44,392 bases of DNA from NCBI GenBank assembly GCA_937123825.1, contig CAKZKQ010000201.1, positions 1 to 44,392 on the forward strand, written 5' to 3'. Made by a program: the position numbers and the translations under genes. Shown piece by piece: positions 15,813 to 24,600 of the stretch. This stretch comes from an uncultured Pseudomonadota bacterium (GTDB lineage: Bacteria; Myxococcota_A; Bradymonadia; Bradymonadales; GCA-2716585). The notes below the pieces were generated by a model, which made no database searches, was not told the DNA's origin, and was given only the letters and a program-made list of their open reading frames with translations. Within the stretch, counting starts at the first letter, position 1; the number at the start of each line of letters is the position of its first letter.

Positions 15813-17261
15813 ATGAACAACACAGTCCGCATTTTCTGCTTTCTTTTTGTATTGCTGCTCGTTGGCTGTCAGGGGCAACCGGGTGAACAAGGACCGCCTG
15901 GTTCGGCGGGAACTCCTGGAGAAGGGGTAGAGCCTGAGGCCGTTGCAGGCGAGTTGCTTGATAGTCTCGCGTTTAGGCAGCAACTGATCGATGCGCTCAA
16001 AAGTGACCCTGGGTTTCTCAATGAAATCCGAGGTGAGCAGGGTCCTCCAGGTCAAGATGGCCCTCAAGGACCCAGAGGTGAGCCCGGGCTTTCTGGGGAT
16101 GCATCACCAGAGGACATTGCTCGGAGCCTTGCTCAAGATGGAGCATTCAGGCTGGCGATTGTTAATGTCCTCATTGAAGACTTTCCCGATGAACTCAGGG
16201 GCGCCCAAGGGGAACCCGGTCTTGAAGGCCCCAGAGGGCTACAGGGGGAACAAGGCCCTCCTGGTCAGCCAGGAGCCGATGGTTCTTCTTGTAGCATTGA
16301 GGACAATGGAGATGGGAGTGCGCTGTTGACATGCACCGACGGAACCAATGCACTCATTGAAGGGCCTGGAGGGGGCAATCAAGATGAAGCCATTGTGCTG
16401 GAGGGCAATCACACAATCGCAAGCAGCTTCGATGTCGAACAACTTCTCCAGTACACTGAAATCACGGGTTCTCTGAGCATCATTGGTAACGATACTTTTC
16501 AAAATATACTTCTGCCTAATCTCCGACGGGTCGGAGGCCAACTGTCGATTCAAAACCTAACAGCAACCCTGCCAGCGCTAGAAACGGTTGGAGGAGATGT
16601 GGATGTCTTCATCAAAGACAGATTTTCTGCCACGTCCCTTGTTGAAATCGAAGGGTCTTTCACCTTTTCTGCATCACGACAAAGAGGTTCGCTGATAGAA
16701 CTGCCAAGTCTTGAAATACTTGGTGGCGATCTCAGTGGAGATCACAACATCAGCCTTGCATCATTACTTCTTCCTTCACTTCAGACTGTTGGGCTCAGCA
16801 GCGGCGATGGCAACATAGATATCTTCACTACCGGAATAAGGGAAATGGACCTGTCTAATCTCACCGAGGTGGCAGGAGCCTTTCGTCTCAGGCGAAATCC
16901 GCAAAGTGAGCCACCACTCATTTCCCTAAGGATTCCACAGCTTGAAAGCGTCGGAGCATTTTTTGATGTGGGAGGCAGCGACAACCTAGAGCGCATAATA
17001 GCCCCTTCATTGGAGACTGTGGGGGGAAGCCTCAACATCTATGGAAACGATTCCCTTCAAGAGTTGAATCTGTACTCGATTCAGTCCGCTGAAGAGCTAT
17101 ACATCAGAAACAATTCAGAACTGCCTGAATGTTTGGCCACCCATTTCAGCGATCTACTTGAAGCTCGCCAAGGCTTTGTGATTGGAGACATCTCAAATAA
17201 TCGTACAGCGTGTATTTGTGACCTAGAAGAGGAGGTTATTAATGCCAGGTGTGTAGATTGA
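15813..17261 (+). CDS. Collagen-like lipoprotein with L-domain-like repeats
   Basis: The protein has 482 residues. A signal segment ends in the lipobox LLVGC (Cys 19). The mature N-terminus has three Gly-X-Y stretches (GQPGEQGPPGSAGTPGEG, near residue 70 GEQGPPGQDGPQGPRGEPG, and near residue 130 GAQGEPGLEGPRGLQGEQ), typical of bacterial collagen-like proteins. They are separated by two helical spacers (ELLDSLAFRQQLIDAL and DIARSLAQDGAFRLAI). From about residue 190 to 470 the sequence repeats L-x-x-V-G-G/ I-x-G-S-L elements (ITGSLSIIGNDTF, VGGQLSIQN, VGGSLNIYGND), like receptor L-domain/BspA-type solenoids. Two Cys pairs close the C-terminus. It is likely a surface-exposed rod with a ligand-binding tip. 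GC content is well below that of the host genes, suggesting acquisition. Confidence 0.85.
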   Translation: MNNTVRIFCFLFVLLLVGCQGQPGEQGPPGSAGTPGEGVEPEAVAGELLDSLAFRQQLIDALKSDPGFLNEIRGEQGPPGQDGPQGPRGEPGLSGDASPEDIARSLAQDGAFRLAIVNVLIEDFPDELRGAQGEPGLEGPRGLQGEQGPPGQPGADGSSCSIEDNGDGSALLTCTDGTNALIEGPGGGNQDEAIVLEGNHTIASSFDVEQLLQYTEITGSLSIIGNDTFQNILLPNLRRVGGQLSIQNLTATLPALETVGGDVDVFIKDRFSATSLVEIEGSFTFSASRQRGSLIELPSLEILGGDLSGDHNISLASLLLPSLQTVGLSSGDGNIDIFTTGIREMDLSNLTEVAGAFRLRRNPQSEPPLISLRIPQLESVGAFFDVGGSDNLERIIAPSLETVGGSLNIYGNDSLQELNLYSIQSAEELYIRNNSELPECLATHFSDLLEARQGFVIGDISNNRTACICDLEEEVINARCVD

Positions 17262-17323
17262 AGGGGGTTATTCAGGTGTTCCCCGCACACGCGTGGATGG
17301 GCTCTTGACCCCTATCAACACAG

Positions 17324-17371
17324 GCGCATTTTTTATCCCGCCATTAATTAATGGCGGGATAAAAAATGCGC
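17324..17371. repeat. 48-bp perfect palindrome
   Basis: Every base from 17324 to 17371 pairs with its mirror position; the centre is between 17347 and 17348 (ATTAA/TTAAT). Each arm contains GCGCATTTTTTATCCCGCC or its complement. It lies 62 bases after the stop of the collagen-like gene and contains the start codon of the next small frame. In RNA it would form a hairpin of about 22 bp; the bases after it (CTTTTCTTTTTTC) are T-rich, so it may terminate the upstream transcript. A recombination or protein-binding site is the alternative. Confidence 0.95.
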
Positions 17372-17572
17372 TTTTCTTTTTTCTTGTCGGTGGCAGCGAC
17401 GCTGGCTGCCTGCGGCGGAGACCGCGGCCCACGTTGTTTCCAAGGGGTCCAGGGAGAGCCCGGGCCTCAGGGTGCACCTGGCGCCGTTGAAGTTGATGAC
17501 ATCCAGGCACTGGCTGAGGCCATTGCAGCCAACCTCGAGCTGCGCGCCGCAGTCGCTGAGATCATAGCCTGA
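17366..17572 (+). CDS. Short collagen-like lipoprotein, probably truncated paralogue
   Basis: This frame encodes 68 residues. MRFSFFLSVAATLAACGG is a lipoprotein signal (lipobox LAAC, Cys 16). GVQGEPGPQGAPG is a short collagen-like stretch, and VDDIQALAEAIAANLELR matches the helical spacer style of the larger neighbour at 15813-17261. The frame then stops, lacking the L-domain part. Its ATG (17366-17368) is inside the 48-bp palindrome, which would fold over the ribosome-binding region. It may be a remnant of a tandem duplicate or a poorly expressed small surface lipoprotein. Confidence 0.5.
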   Translation: MRFSFFLSVAATLAACGGDRGPRCFQGVQGEPGPQGAPGAVEVDDIQALAEAIAANLELRAAVAEIIA

Positions 17573-17942
17573 GACCACGCCGATGAGGTTCATGCTCCGG
17601 TCGGTTCAGCCCCCATCTCCAACGATTGGATGTGGGTTTGTATGACGTCTACCTAGTGGACCTGCATGTTCTGGAGAGAGAGGAGGGAGAATAGGGTTTA
17701 GGATGTTGGTGTATCCTTCCTTAATGCCAGCAACAACTTCCCCGCTGCCGCCCGAAACTTGCCCCATCTGCATCGGTGCCTGGAGGTTAGTTTTTGGAAG
17801 ATGGGTGTGGATGAATGTCTTGACCCTATAGTGAGGTATAGGGTGTAGCCTCCCTTGTGAGCCGCAAAATGCGGCCCGTGGAGACCGTTGTCAGCGTTGT
17901 TGCTGGCTTGAGGTCGGACATGAAGACAAGGGAGATAAGAAC
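17573..17942. other. Intergenic region with TIR remnant and two small hairpins
   Basis: Apart from the TIR-gene remnant, it holds an 8-bp inverted repeat ACCCTATA / TATAGGGT (17823-17830 and 17837-17844) and a 5-bp one, GCCGC / GCGGC (17861-17865 and 17871-17875). Neither has a T-run. They precede the secreted-protein gene at 17943 and could belong to its leader. Confidence 0.4.
17598..17795 (-). pseudogene. Decayed copy of the 3' end of the TIR gene with its flank
   Basis: The minus strand from about 17790 to the TAA at 17698-17700 encodes GKLLLALRKDTPTS, against GKLLLALRKDAPTS in the intact TIR protein. FRAAAGK upstream corresponds to FQTAVGK. Further upstream the frame is shifted and then diverges, so the rest of the gene is absent. 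The 100 bases past the stop also match the flank of the intact gene. It is a gene fragment, the right half of the direct repeat that brackets this accessory segment. Confidence 0.75.
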
Positions 17943-18362
17943 ATGAGTGTGTGGAAAATCTGGAGCGTGTCGGCCTCGATGTGTGCGGTTTTGGTGGGGG
18001 GATGTCTGACCGGTTGGTGTTGTCCGTCGCCCGCGCAGGCCCAAGAGGGCTCGGAGCTGCAGTGCGCTCTGTCACCGCAACAACTCGACGCGCGACGCGC
18101 GTTGATCGCCACCGTGGTCAATGAGGCTTTGGTGGGTTGGTCTCCGGCGCCGTCTGGCGTGACGCTGAAGATCAAGGGTTCGGCGGTGTTGGATGTGCTG
18201 CGTCTGGTGGGGTTGGAGCGGCAGTGTTGTGCAGGGGTCGGGGCGACGCTGCGTTGGCCTGCCGATTCGCCCCACGCCTGGGTGACGGTGACGGGACCAG
18301 AGGCGTTCCAAAAAGAAGTGGCTTCAATGTTGGTTCGAGCCCCCAAATTGCCACCGCAATAA
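17943..18362 (+). CDS. Exported protein with ERQCC motif
   Basis: The protein has 139 residues from the ATG at 17943, with GGGAG eight bases upstream. A hydrophobic signal ends with AQAQEG (Sec cleavage after AQA, about residue 34); LVGGC inside it is a less likely lipobox. The mature part reads LQCALSPQQLDARRALI, then VLDVLRLVGLERQCCAGVGATL and VTVTGPEAFQKEVAS. The L-E-R-x-C-C core, a following hydrophobic strand and a final TGPE segment resemble a small domain that I recall beside mercury-resistance genes, usually without a signal peptide. The Cys pair could bind a soft metal. This is recall-based and of moderate confidence; no mer genes are nearby. Confidence 0.65.
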   Translation: MSVWKIWSVSASMCAVLVGGCLTGWCCPSPAQAQEGSELQCALSPQQLDARRALIATVVNEALVGWSPAPSGVTLKIKGSAVLDVLRLVGLERQCCAGVGATLRWPADSPHAWVTVTGPEAFQKEVASMLVRAPKLPPQ

Positions 18363-18424
18363 GCCCAGAAGCCCGCGTCTTGCCGGTGTGGAGCAGCGCG
18401 CTTGGGGGTCGGGCGGCGTTTGGG

Positions 18425-18949
18425 TCACGCCTCAGAGGCTTTGAGGTCTTTGGGGGGAGGCAGGTATTTGCCCAGGCGACTTGGTTGCATGAAGCGCTCG
18501 GCAAAGTCTTCGGCGGTTTTGGGCCGTTTGAGGGCCTGCACTCTGGGGAAGAGCAGATCGATCGGCATGCAGACCTCCAGCGCGGTGGCGAAGGCGTCAT
18601 CGCTGGGTTCATCGCGCCATGTTTGCCACAAGCGCTCCATCGCCATCAGCCAGCCTTCAAAGTAGGCTTCCACCCGTTCCATCTGCTGGTCCATGTTTTT
18701 GCATCCCACCAACACAGCCCGCTGCATTTTGAGATCTCGGATGATGCGCTCCCCTTTGTGGAAGTCCCAAATGGAGAGCGCGATGTCGATCTTGACGTGT
18801 TGGGTGTCCTGGTGCCCATCCAAAAAGAGCGCAGGGGAGCGGTCGTCGTCAAAAGAGCGCGTGTCGTAGTTGATGATGTGAAAGCCGGTGCTGGGTGAAC
18901 TGAAGACGCGTTGCCGGTCGGCCAGTTGGTTGAGGCGATCGATGTCCAT
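18425..18949 (-). CDS. Conserved-looking cytosolic protein of unknown function
   Basis: The product has 174 residues from the ATG at 18949, with GGAG upstream; a longer in-frame start at 18997 would overlap the protease gene's 3' end. It starts MDIDRLNQLADRQRVFSSPS. Further on it has a mixed alpha/beta part (GFHIINYDTRSFDDDRSPAL, VKIDIALSIWDFHKGERIIR), a helical part with many Met and Trp (WLMAMERLWQTWRDEPSDDA) and a Lys/Pro-rich tail. There is no membrane segment or catalytic motif. Its start is about 30 bases after the stop of the subtilisin gene on the same strand, so the two are probably cotranscribed. I do not recognise it. Confidence 0.65.
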   Translation of the reverse strand: MDIDRLNQLADRQRVFSSPSTGFHIINYDTRSFDDDRSPALFLDGHQDTQHVKIDIALSIWDFHKGERIIRDLKMQRAVLVGCKNMDQQMERVEAYFEGWLMAMERLWQTWRDEPSDDAFATALEVCMPIDLLFPRVQALKRPKTAEDFAERFMQPSRLGKYLPPPKDLKASEA

Positions 18950-18981
18950 GGGGCTCCGTGTGGGTCGCCCCGGTGGTGGTG

Positions 18982-21573
18982 TCAGGGCTGGACCCACTGT
19001 GCGGTGCCGTGGCCCTGGGCTGTGGACTCAAAGTCGGTGTCCAGCAGCGCCATCGAGGTCAGTTCTATGGTGGTGGTGGAGTATAGATCTGCGGCGGCGT
19101 TGAAGACAAAGGCCGAAGAGGCCAGCCCCATCCCCTGGGTTTGCAGCAAGTTGCCATCAAAGCCCATGAAGTCCAGCGTCTGCGGGGTCAACTCAAAGAT
19201 GAACGCCGAAGAGGCCAGTCCCACACCTTGGGGCAAGACGTCTACAGGGGGGCTGAGTTGGCTCAGCAAGGCCGGGTTCCATAGCGAGCGGTCCAGGACG
19301 ATGGCGCTGCTGGCCAGACCCGCGCCGGTGCTCAGTTGCATCACGCCGGGGTCAAAGACCGAGACGTAGTCCGACACTGGCCGCCAGAGGTTGCCGGTGA
19401 CGATGGCGCTGCTGGCCAGGCCCATGCCCTGGAGTTGATCGACGACCACGAGCGTGTCGGTCTGGGCGGCCAAAGAGGGGTGGAAGAAGACCGGGTCCCA
19501 GATGATGGCGCTGCTTGCCAAGCCAGTGCCAAAGGATTGCAGGACGGTGTAGTGCGCGGAGAGCGACGATTGGAGGAAGTGGTCCATATCGACGCCCAGG
19601 ACGGTGGCGCTGCTGGCCAGACCAGCGCCAGTGGCTTTGATGGTGATGGTGGGCCGGACGGGGTACTGGATGATGTTCTCAAGCTCTTCCAGCGCGGCGG
19701 GCGCGTAGGCAAAGGCCATCTCCTGGCCCGAGAGGCCGCGCCCCAGCGATGCAGCCAGTCGCCAGGAGCGCTCTTCAAAGCGCGCAAAGCTGCCTGGGCG
19801 GTGCAGGTTGCGCTGCGCGTCTTCGACCCCATGGATCGTGGCGCCAAAGAGTTTGGCAGGCGCATCCATCGCCCCTGAAGCCTTTTTGCAGCGTCCTCGC
19901 CGGTTGGTCACGCACCAGCCGCTGCCCTCCACATCGCCGACCCAATCAAAGTGAAGCCGGACCCCGGCAGCGGGCGAGACGTTCTGGCCTTGGACCTCGA
20001 CGGCCTCCATCAGGACGACGGTGCGCCACTGGCCGTTGTGTTCGGCCATGGCCACGACGGCGTTGACGGCGTAGCTTGAGCGGTCGGTGTCGATGCCATC
20101 GCGGGCGGCCTCCACGGCGGCCTGAGCGTCGACGAGGCCTTTGCCGCTGTGGTGGCTGAAGCCGCCACCGATGTTGTGGTCGGCGACCGCGCGGGTGGTG
20201 TGTTGGAGTGTCCAGCGGACGTCGCGTGAGGCGACCCCCTCGCTGTGAAGCACGGCGGCCAGGGCCGAGACCTGCGCCGCAGCCACGCTGGTGCCCGCCA
20301 CAAACCAGTGTCCGGGTTGAAGTGGATCGCCCAGCGCAAAGGTCCCCGACAGAACCCCGTCCGGGTGTCCATCGCCGTTGGCGTCTGCCTCGATGTTGCC
20401 GCCGGGCGCCAGCACATCCAGCGCGGGGCCGTGATTGCTGTAGGGGGCGGGGATGACCCGACCGGTGTCGGGGTCCTGGGAGGCGGCGCCGACCGCGATC
20501 ACGTCGGGGAAGGCGGCGGGGAAGGCCACCAACTCAAGGCCCTGGTTGCCCGAGGCTGCGACCATGGTGACGCCCGCGTTTCGGGCCGCCACGATGGCGT
20601 CCTCCATGTCCTGGCCGGGCCGATAGGCGGGGGGGAAGGCCAGGCTCATGTTGATGACATCGACACCAGCGGCGATCGCGTAGTGGATGCCGTCGATGAG
20701 GGCGCTCTCGGTGCCGATTTTGTTGGCGTCGAGCACTTTGACGGGCATCAACCCCATGCCCGGGGTCACGCCCAGCGCCGTGCCGTTGCCTGCGATCAGC
20801 GTGGCAAGGTGGGTGCCGTGGGAGTGGTCGTCGTTGGGGTGCTCGTCGAGGTTGATGAAGTCGTAGCCCTGGGCAAATTGGACCCCCTCAAGGTCGGGGT
20901 GGAGGTCGTATTGACCGCTTTCGTCTTCGTAAGCTTCGTAGGCGACGCCAGTGTCCAGTATGGCCACCAGACCCTGGCCTGCGAAGCCCTCGGGGCGAGC
21001 GGCCCAGACAGGCCCGATGTTAAGGGCGCTCAGGTGCCATTGGAGCGCTTTGAGGGGGGCCTGGTCATTGATGGATGCGCCCTGACTGACGGGGTCGGGG
21101 TGGGCTTCTTTGACCAGACCTGCGTCCATCAGGTCCTGGCTGAAGCGTTGGGGGGATGAGCCGTCAGGCACGGCCAGACGAACTTTTCCGGTGAAGGGGC
21201 TGCGCCACAAGACCTTGGAGCCCATGGCGGCGAGCTTTTCCTCCACATCTTCGTTGGTGATTTTGGCCACGACGTGCCCTTGGGTCACGGGCATGTACGT
21301 GCCGCGCATGAGCGCTTCGTCCAGGTTCATGGCCAGCATCGGCGGCCGCTTCTTTTTGGCGGCCACGGTGCGGTGGAAATACTCAGGGTTGTAGTCTGGG
21401 CTGTGGACAGGGGTCTGGGTGCTTTGGGAGATGGCGTCATCCACGACCTCCTGGCCCGTGGTATGGAACCACACCAGCAGCCCTGCGGTCAGCAGACACA
21501 AAAGCAGCAGGCGGCGGCGCAACAACTCTTTGGGTTCGAAACCCTTGAAGGATGATTGGGGCGGCTTGACCAT
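18982..21573 (-). CDS. Membrane-anchored subtilisin-like serine protease (S8) with six GLASSA repeats
   Basis: The protein has 863 residues from the ATG at 21573 (AGGA upstream). An N-terminal membrane helix (about 17-38, LLLLCLLTAGLLVWF) anchors it. Residues about 60-150 look like a propeptide. The S8 triad is visible: Asp in VAILDTGVAYE (about 206), His in HSHGTHLAT (about 251) and Ser in AGTSVAAAQ (about 428). After the catalytic domain, six copies of G-x-GLASSA followed by two hydrophobic residues occur near residues 651, 684, 718, 752, 784 and 815, spaced 31-34 residues. The spacers between them differ. The last copies use different Ser codons from the first four. The repeats may be structural, secretion-related or cleavage sites; no known repeat family came to mind. 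Confidence 0.9.
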   Translation of the reverse strand: MVKPPQSSFKGFEPKELLRRRLLLLCLLTAGLLVWFHTTGQEVVDDAISQSTQTPVHSPDYNPEYFHRTVAAKKKRPPMLAMNLDEALMRGTYMPVTQGHVVAKITNEDVEEKLAAMGSKVLWRSPFTGKVRLAVPDGSSPQRFSQDLMDAGLVKEAHPDPVSQGASINDQAPLKALQWHLSALNIGPVWAARPEGFAGQGLVAILDTGVAYEAYEDESGQYDLHPDLEGVQFAQGYDFINLDEHPNDDHSHGTHLATLIAGNGTALGVTPGMGLMPVKVLDANKIGTESALIDGIHYAIAAGVDVINMSLAFPPAYRPGQDMEDAIVAARNAGVTMVAASGNQGLELVAFPAAFPDVIAVGAASQDPDTGRVIPAPYSNHGPALDVLAPGGNIEADANGDGHPDGVLSGTFALGDPLQPGHWFVAGTSVAAAQVSALAAVLHSEGVASRDVRWTLQHTTRAVADHNIGGGFSHHSGKGLVDAQAAVEAARDGIDTDRSSYAVNAVVAMAEHNGQWRTVVLMEAVEVQGQNVSPAAGVRLHFDWVGDVEGSGWCVTNRRGRCKKASGAMDAPAKLFGATIHGVEDAQRNLHRPGSFARFEERSWRLAASLGRGLSGQEMAFAYAPAALEELENIIQYPVRPTITIKATGAGLASSATVLGVDMDHFLQSSLSAHYTVLQSFGTGLASSAIIWDPVFFHPSLAAQTDTLVVVDQLQGMGLASSAIVTGNLWRPVSDYVSVFDPGVMQLSTGAGLASSAIVLDRSLWNPALLSQLSPPVDVLPQGVGLASSAFIFELTPQTLDFMGFDGNLLQTQGMGLASSAFVFNAAADLYSTTTIELTSMALLDTDFESTAQGHGTAQWVQP

Positions 21574-21657
21574 GGCTTTGTCCTGAGTTGGATCAATGGG
21601 GCACCACACAAATGCTCTTTTTGCCCCCATCGGCGCCATCCATCAGGAACTTGAATT

Positions 21658-24600
21658 TCAGTGTGTTTTTTTGCTGACCGCCATCAACGCCACGCAGAAA
21701 CGGGCCCCGTGGGGCTGCGCTTGTTCCACCCAAACTCGCCCGTGGTGCGCGGCCACAAGCTCCCGCACGATGGACAGCCCCAGGCCCACACCGGCGCTGC
21801 GTTTTTCGGCCTCGGGGTGGACCTGCACAAAGGACTCAAAGATGCGTTGGGCGTGCTCCTTGGCGATCCCCGGGCCGGAGTCTTCCACCTCCATGACGAC
21901 CTGATGGTCGGGGTCCTGTTGGGCTTGCCAGGGTTCCACACGGCGAGCCCAGCGCTTGCGTTGCTGGGATGGGCGCTCGGTGGGGCCCTGGCGCAGGCGC
22001 ACGGTGATGGTGCCCCCTTGTGGGGTGAACTTGATGGCGTTGCCCAGCAGGTTGGTCGCGATTTGAATGAGGCGATCTCGATCGCCCAGCGCCTGGATGT
22101 CTGCGGGCGCGTAGATTTCCAGGTTCAGCCCCTGCTGGTTGACCAGCGGCATGTGCTCGGCGGCCACAGCGCGCAGCAGCGGGCCGATCTCCAGCGGCAT
22201 CAACTCCAGGCGAAGCTGCTCGGAGCTGGTGCGCGCCATGCGCAGCATGCCTTTGGTCAGGCGGCTGAGGCGTCGGGCCTGACGCTCAATGATCTCCACC
22301 GCAGTGCGGTCTTCATCGTCCAGTGAGGGGCTGTGGTGGAGCAGATCCTGGGCAAAGAGCAGCAAGGAGGACAGCGGCCGGTTGATCTCGTGGGCGGTGG
22401 TGGCCAGCAAGCGGTTTTTGTGGCGCTCCTTGTCCAGCAGGCGCGTGTTGTGGATGAAGACACCGGCCTGGCTTGCCAGCGCTTCGAGCAGCTCCAGGTC
22501 CTCCTGGATCTGCCAGGCCCTGGCGACCTGTCGGCTGTCGGCGTAGAGCACCCCGATGGGCTGGTCCTGGGAGAGGATCGGGACACATCGGACGCTGCGG
22601 ATGCCCATCAAGAGCACGCTGGCCTGCGCGCCAAAGCGCGGATCCTGATCGAGGTCCAGCGCGCCGACGGGCTCGCGGCGCTCAAAGACGCGCGCGGCGA
22701 TGCTGTAACAGGGGCGGTCGGAGCGGGCTTCGAGTTGATCGGCGTCGATGTTTTGGGCCGCTTGGATGGTGGGTTGGCCGTCTTGATCAAAGAGGATCAC
22801 AAAGCCGCGCTCCAGTCCGGTGATCTCCAGGGCGGCCTGGACGATCTCCAGCAGCAATGTGTCCAGCGTCTGGTGGGTGCCAAGCCGCCGGGCCATCTCC
22901 AGCACGATCTTCATGCGGTGCTGGGTCTGGTGCTCGCGGCGCACGGTGGCCACAGCCTCTTCAAGGGTCCGGCGAGCCTGGGTCAACTCGGCCATGGCGC
23001 CCAGCGGCTCAAGAACCTCGGTGGCTTCATGCAGGTGGAGGCGCGCGTCTTGTGGACGGTCATCGGACAGGGCCACCTTCCCGGCGATGACCAGCGCCTG
23101 GCCCAACTCGTAGAGGGCGCCCAACTCGCGCAGCGTCTCCAGCGCCTGGCCGATGGTCAGGCGCGCCGCCTCGGGGGAGCCAAGCTGGGATTGGGCCATG
23201 GCCTGGAGGCTCATCAAGAGCGCGCGCTCCAACGGGGCGTTCTGTGCGGCGGACCACCGCAGCGCGTCGCGGGCGGTTTGAAGTGCCGCCGAGGGGTCGT
23301 TGTGCGCCAGCCACAACTGGGCGCGCCGTCGCTCCACCTCCAAAAGCTCGCCTTTGGCGTCGAGGGCCTCGGCCTGACGCTGACAGGTGTCAAGCGCCAG
23401 CGCCGCGTCCTGGAGCTTGCCCATGCGCATGAGGGCCTCGGCGCGGTTGCCGTGGAGCATGGCCTCAATGCGGGCGTAGCCCATGCGTTTGGCCCGTTGC
23501 AGCCCTTTGTCAAAGAGGCTCACGGCCTTCTCAAGGGCGCCGCGATCTTTGTTGAGGGTGCCCAGGTTGTTGCAGGCGTTGACGACCTCGATGTCCATGC
23601 CCAGCCGCTCAACCAGGACCTCAAAGGTCTCCCATTGGCGCTGGGCCTCGGCCCAGTCTCCCTGGAGGTAGGCCACCACGCCCATGTTGTTGAGGCACTT
23701 GGCCTGTTGACTCAGCAGACCCAGCACTTTGAAGGCGTCGGCGGCCTGCTGGTAGACCTCGTTGGCCTGCGCCATCTTGCCCATGTGCCGCAGCGCAGTC
23801 CCCAGACCCAACTGCGCGTCGGCCTGCAAGCGGCGTTGGGCGGTGTGGGATGCCATCTGGACGGCCAGGGTCAGGTGTTTGGTGGCCTGTTGGTGTTGAT
23901 CGGATTGCCAGCATGCGGTGCCTGCACCGTAATGCATGCGTGCCTGGGCCTTGGCGTCGTCCAGGGCTGTGGAGGCGCTCAGGCCTTCTTGAAACCGGGC
24001 GTTGGCCTCTTTGTATTGCCCCAGCATGGTCAGTGACCACCCCATGCCAAAGTGGATGTCCAACTCGGCGCTGGAGTCGGCGGCTTGGTGGGCGGCCTCA
24101 AAGGCCTCCAGCGCGCTTTGGTGCTCCCCCGCTTCGCCAAGGGCCTGGGCCAGCGCCAGGCAAAGCGCGCCGGGCGGGGATGGATGGAGCGAGAGCGCCT
24201 TGGAGAAGCTGGCGGTGGCCTCGCGGACCTGACCGGCGGCCAGTTGGGACTCGCCGAGCGCCTGGAGCACAGCGCGCTCCAGCTCTGCGGGCGCCTGGGC
24301 CGCTTCGAGTGCCAGCGCGACCTGACGGATGATGCGCGCGCCTTGCCAGGGCTGCGCGCGCTGGTTGGCGGCGCGGCCAAGCACCATCGCGGCCTGGGCG
24401 GCGCGCGTCAGCGCTCCTGCGCCCAGTGCATGTTCAAGCACCGAGGTCAGCGCGGGCTCCGGGGTGCTGTCGAGCCACCCAAGGACCCGCTGGTGGAGGG
24501 TTTTGCGCCGAGCGGGGGGCAAGTGCTCCAGGAGCCCTTCACGCATGGAGCGCTGGCGCAGTTGCAGGGTGTCTTGGTGGTGGAGATCTTCGGTATGGCG

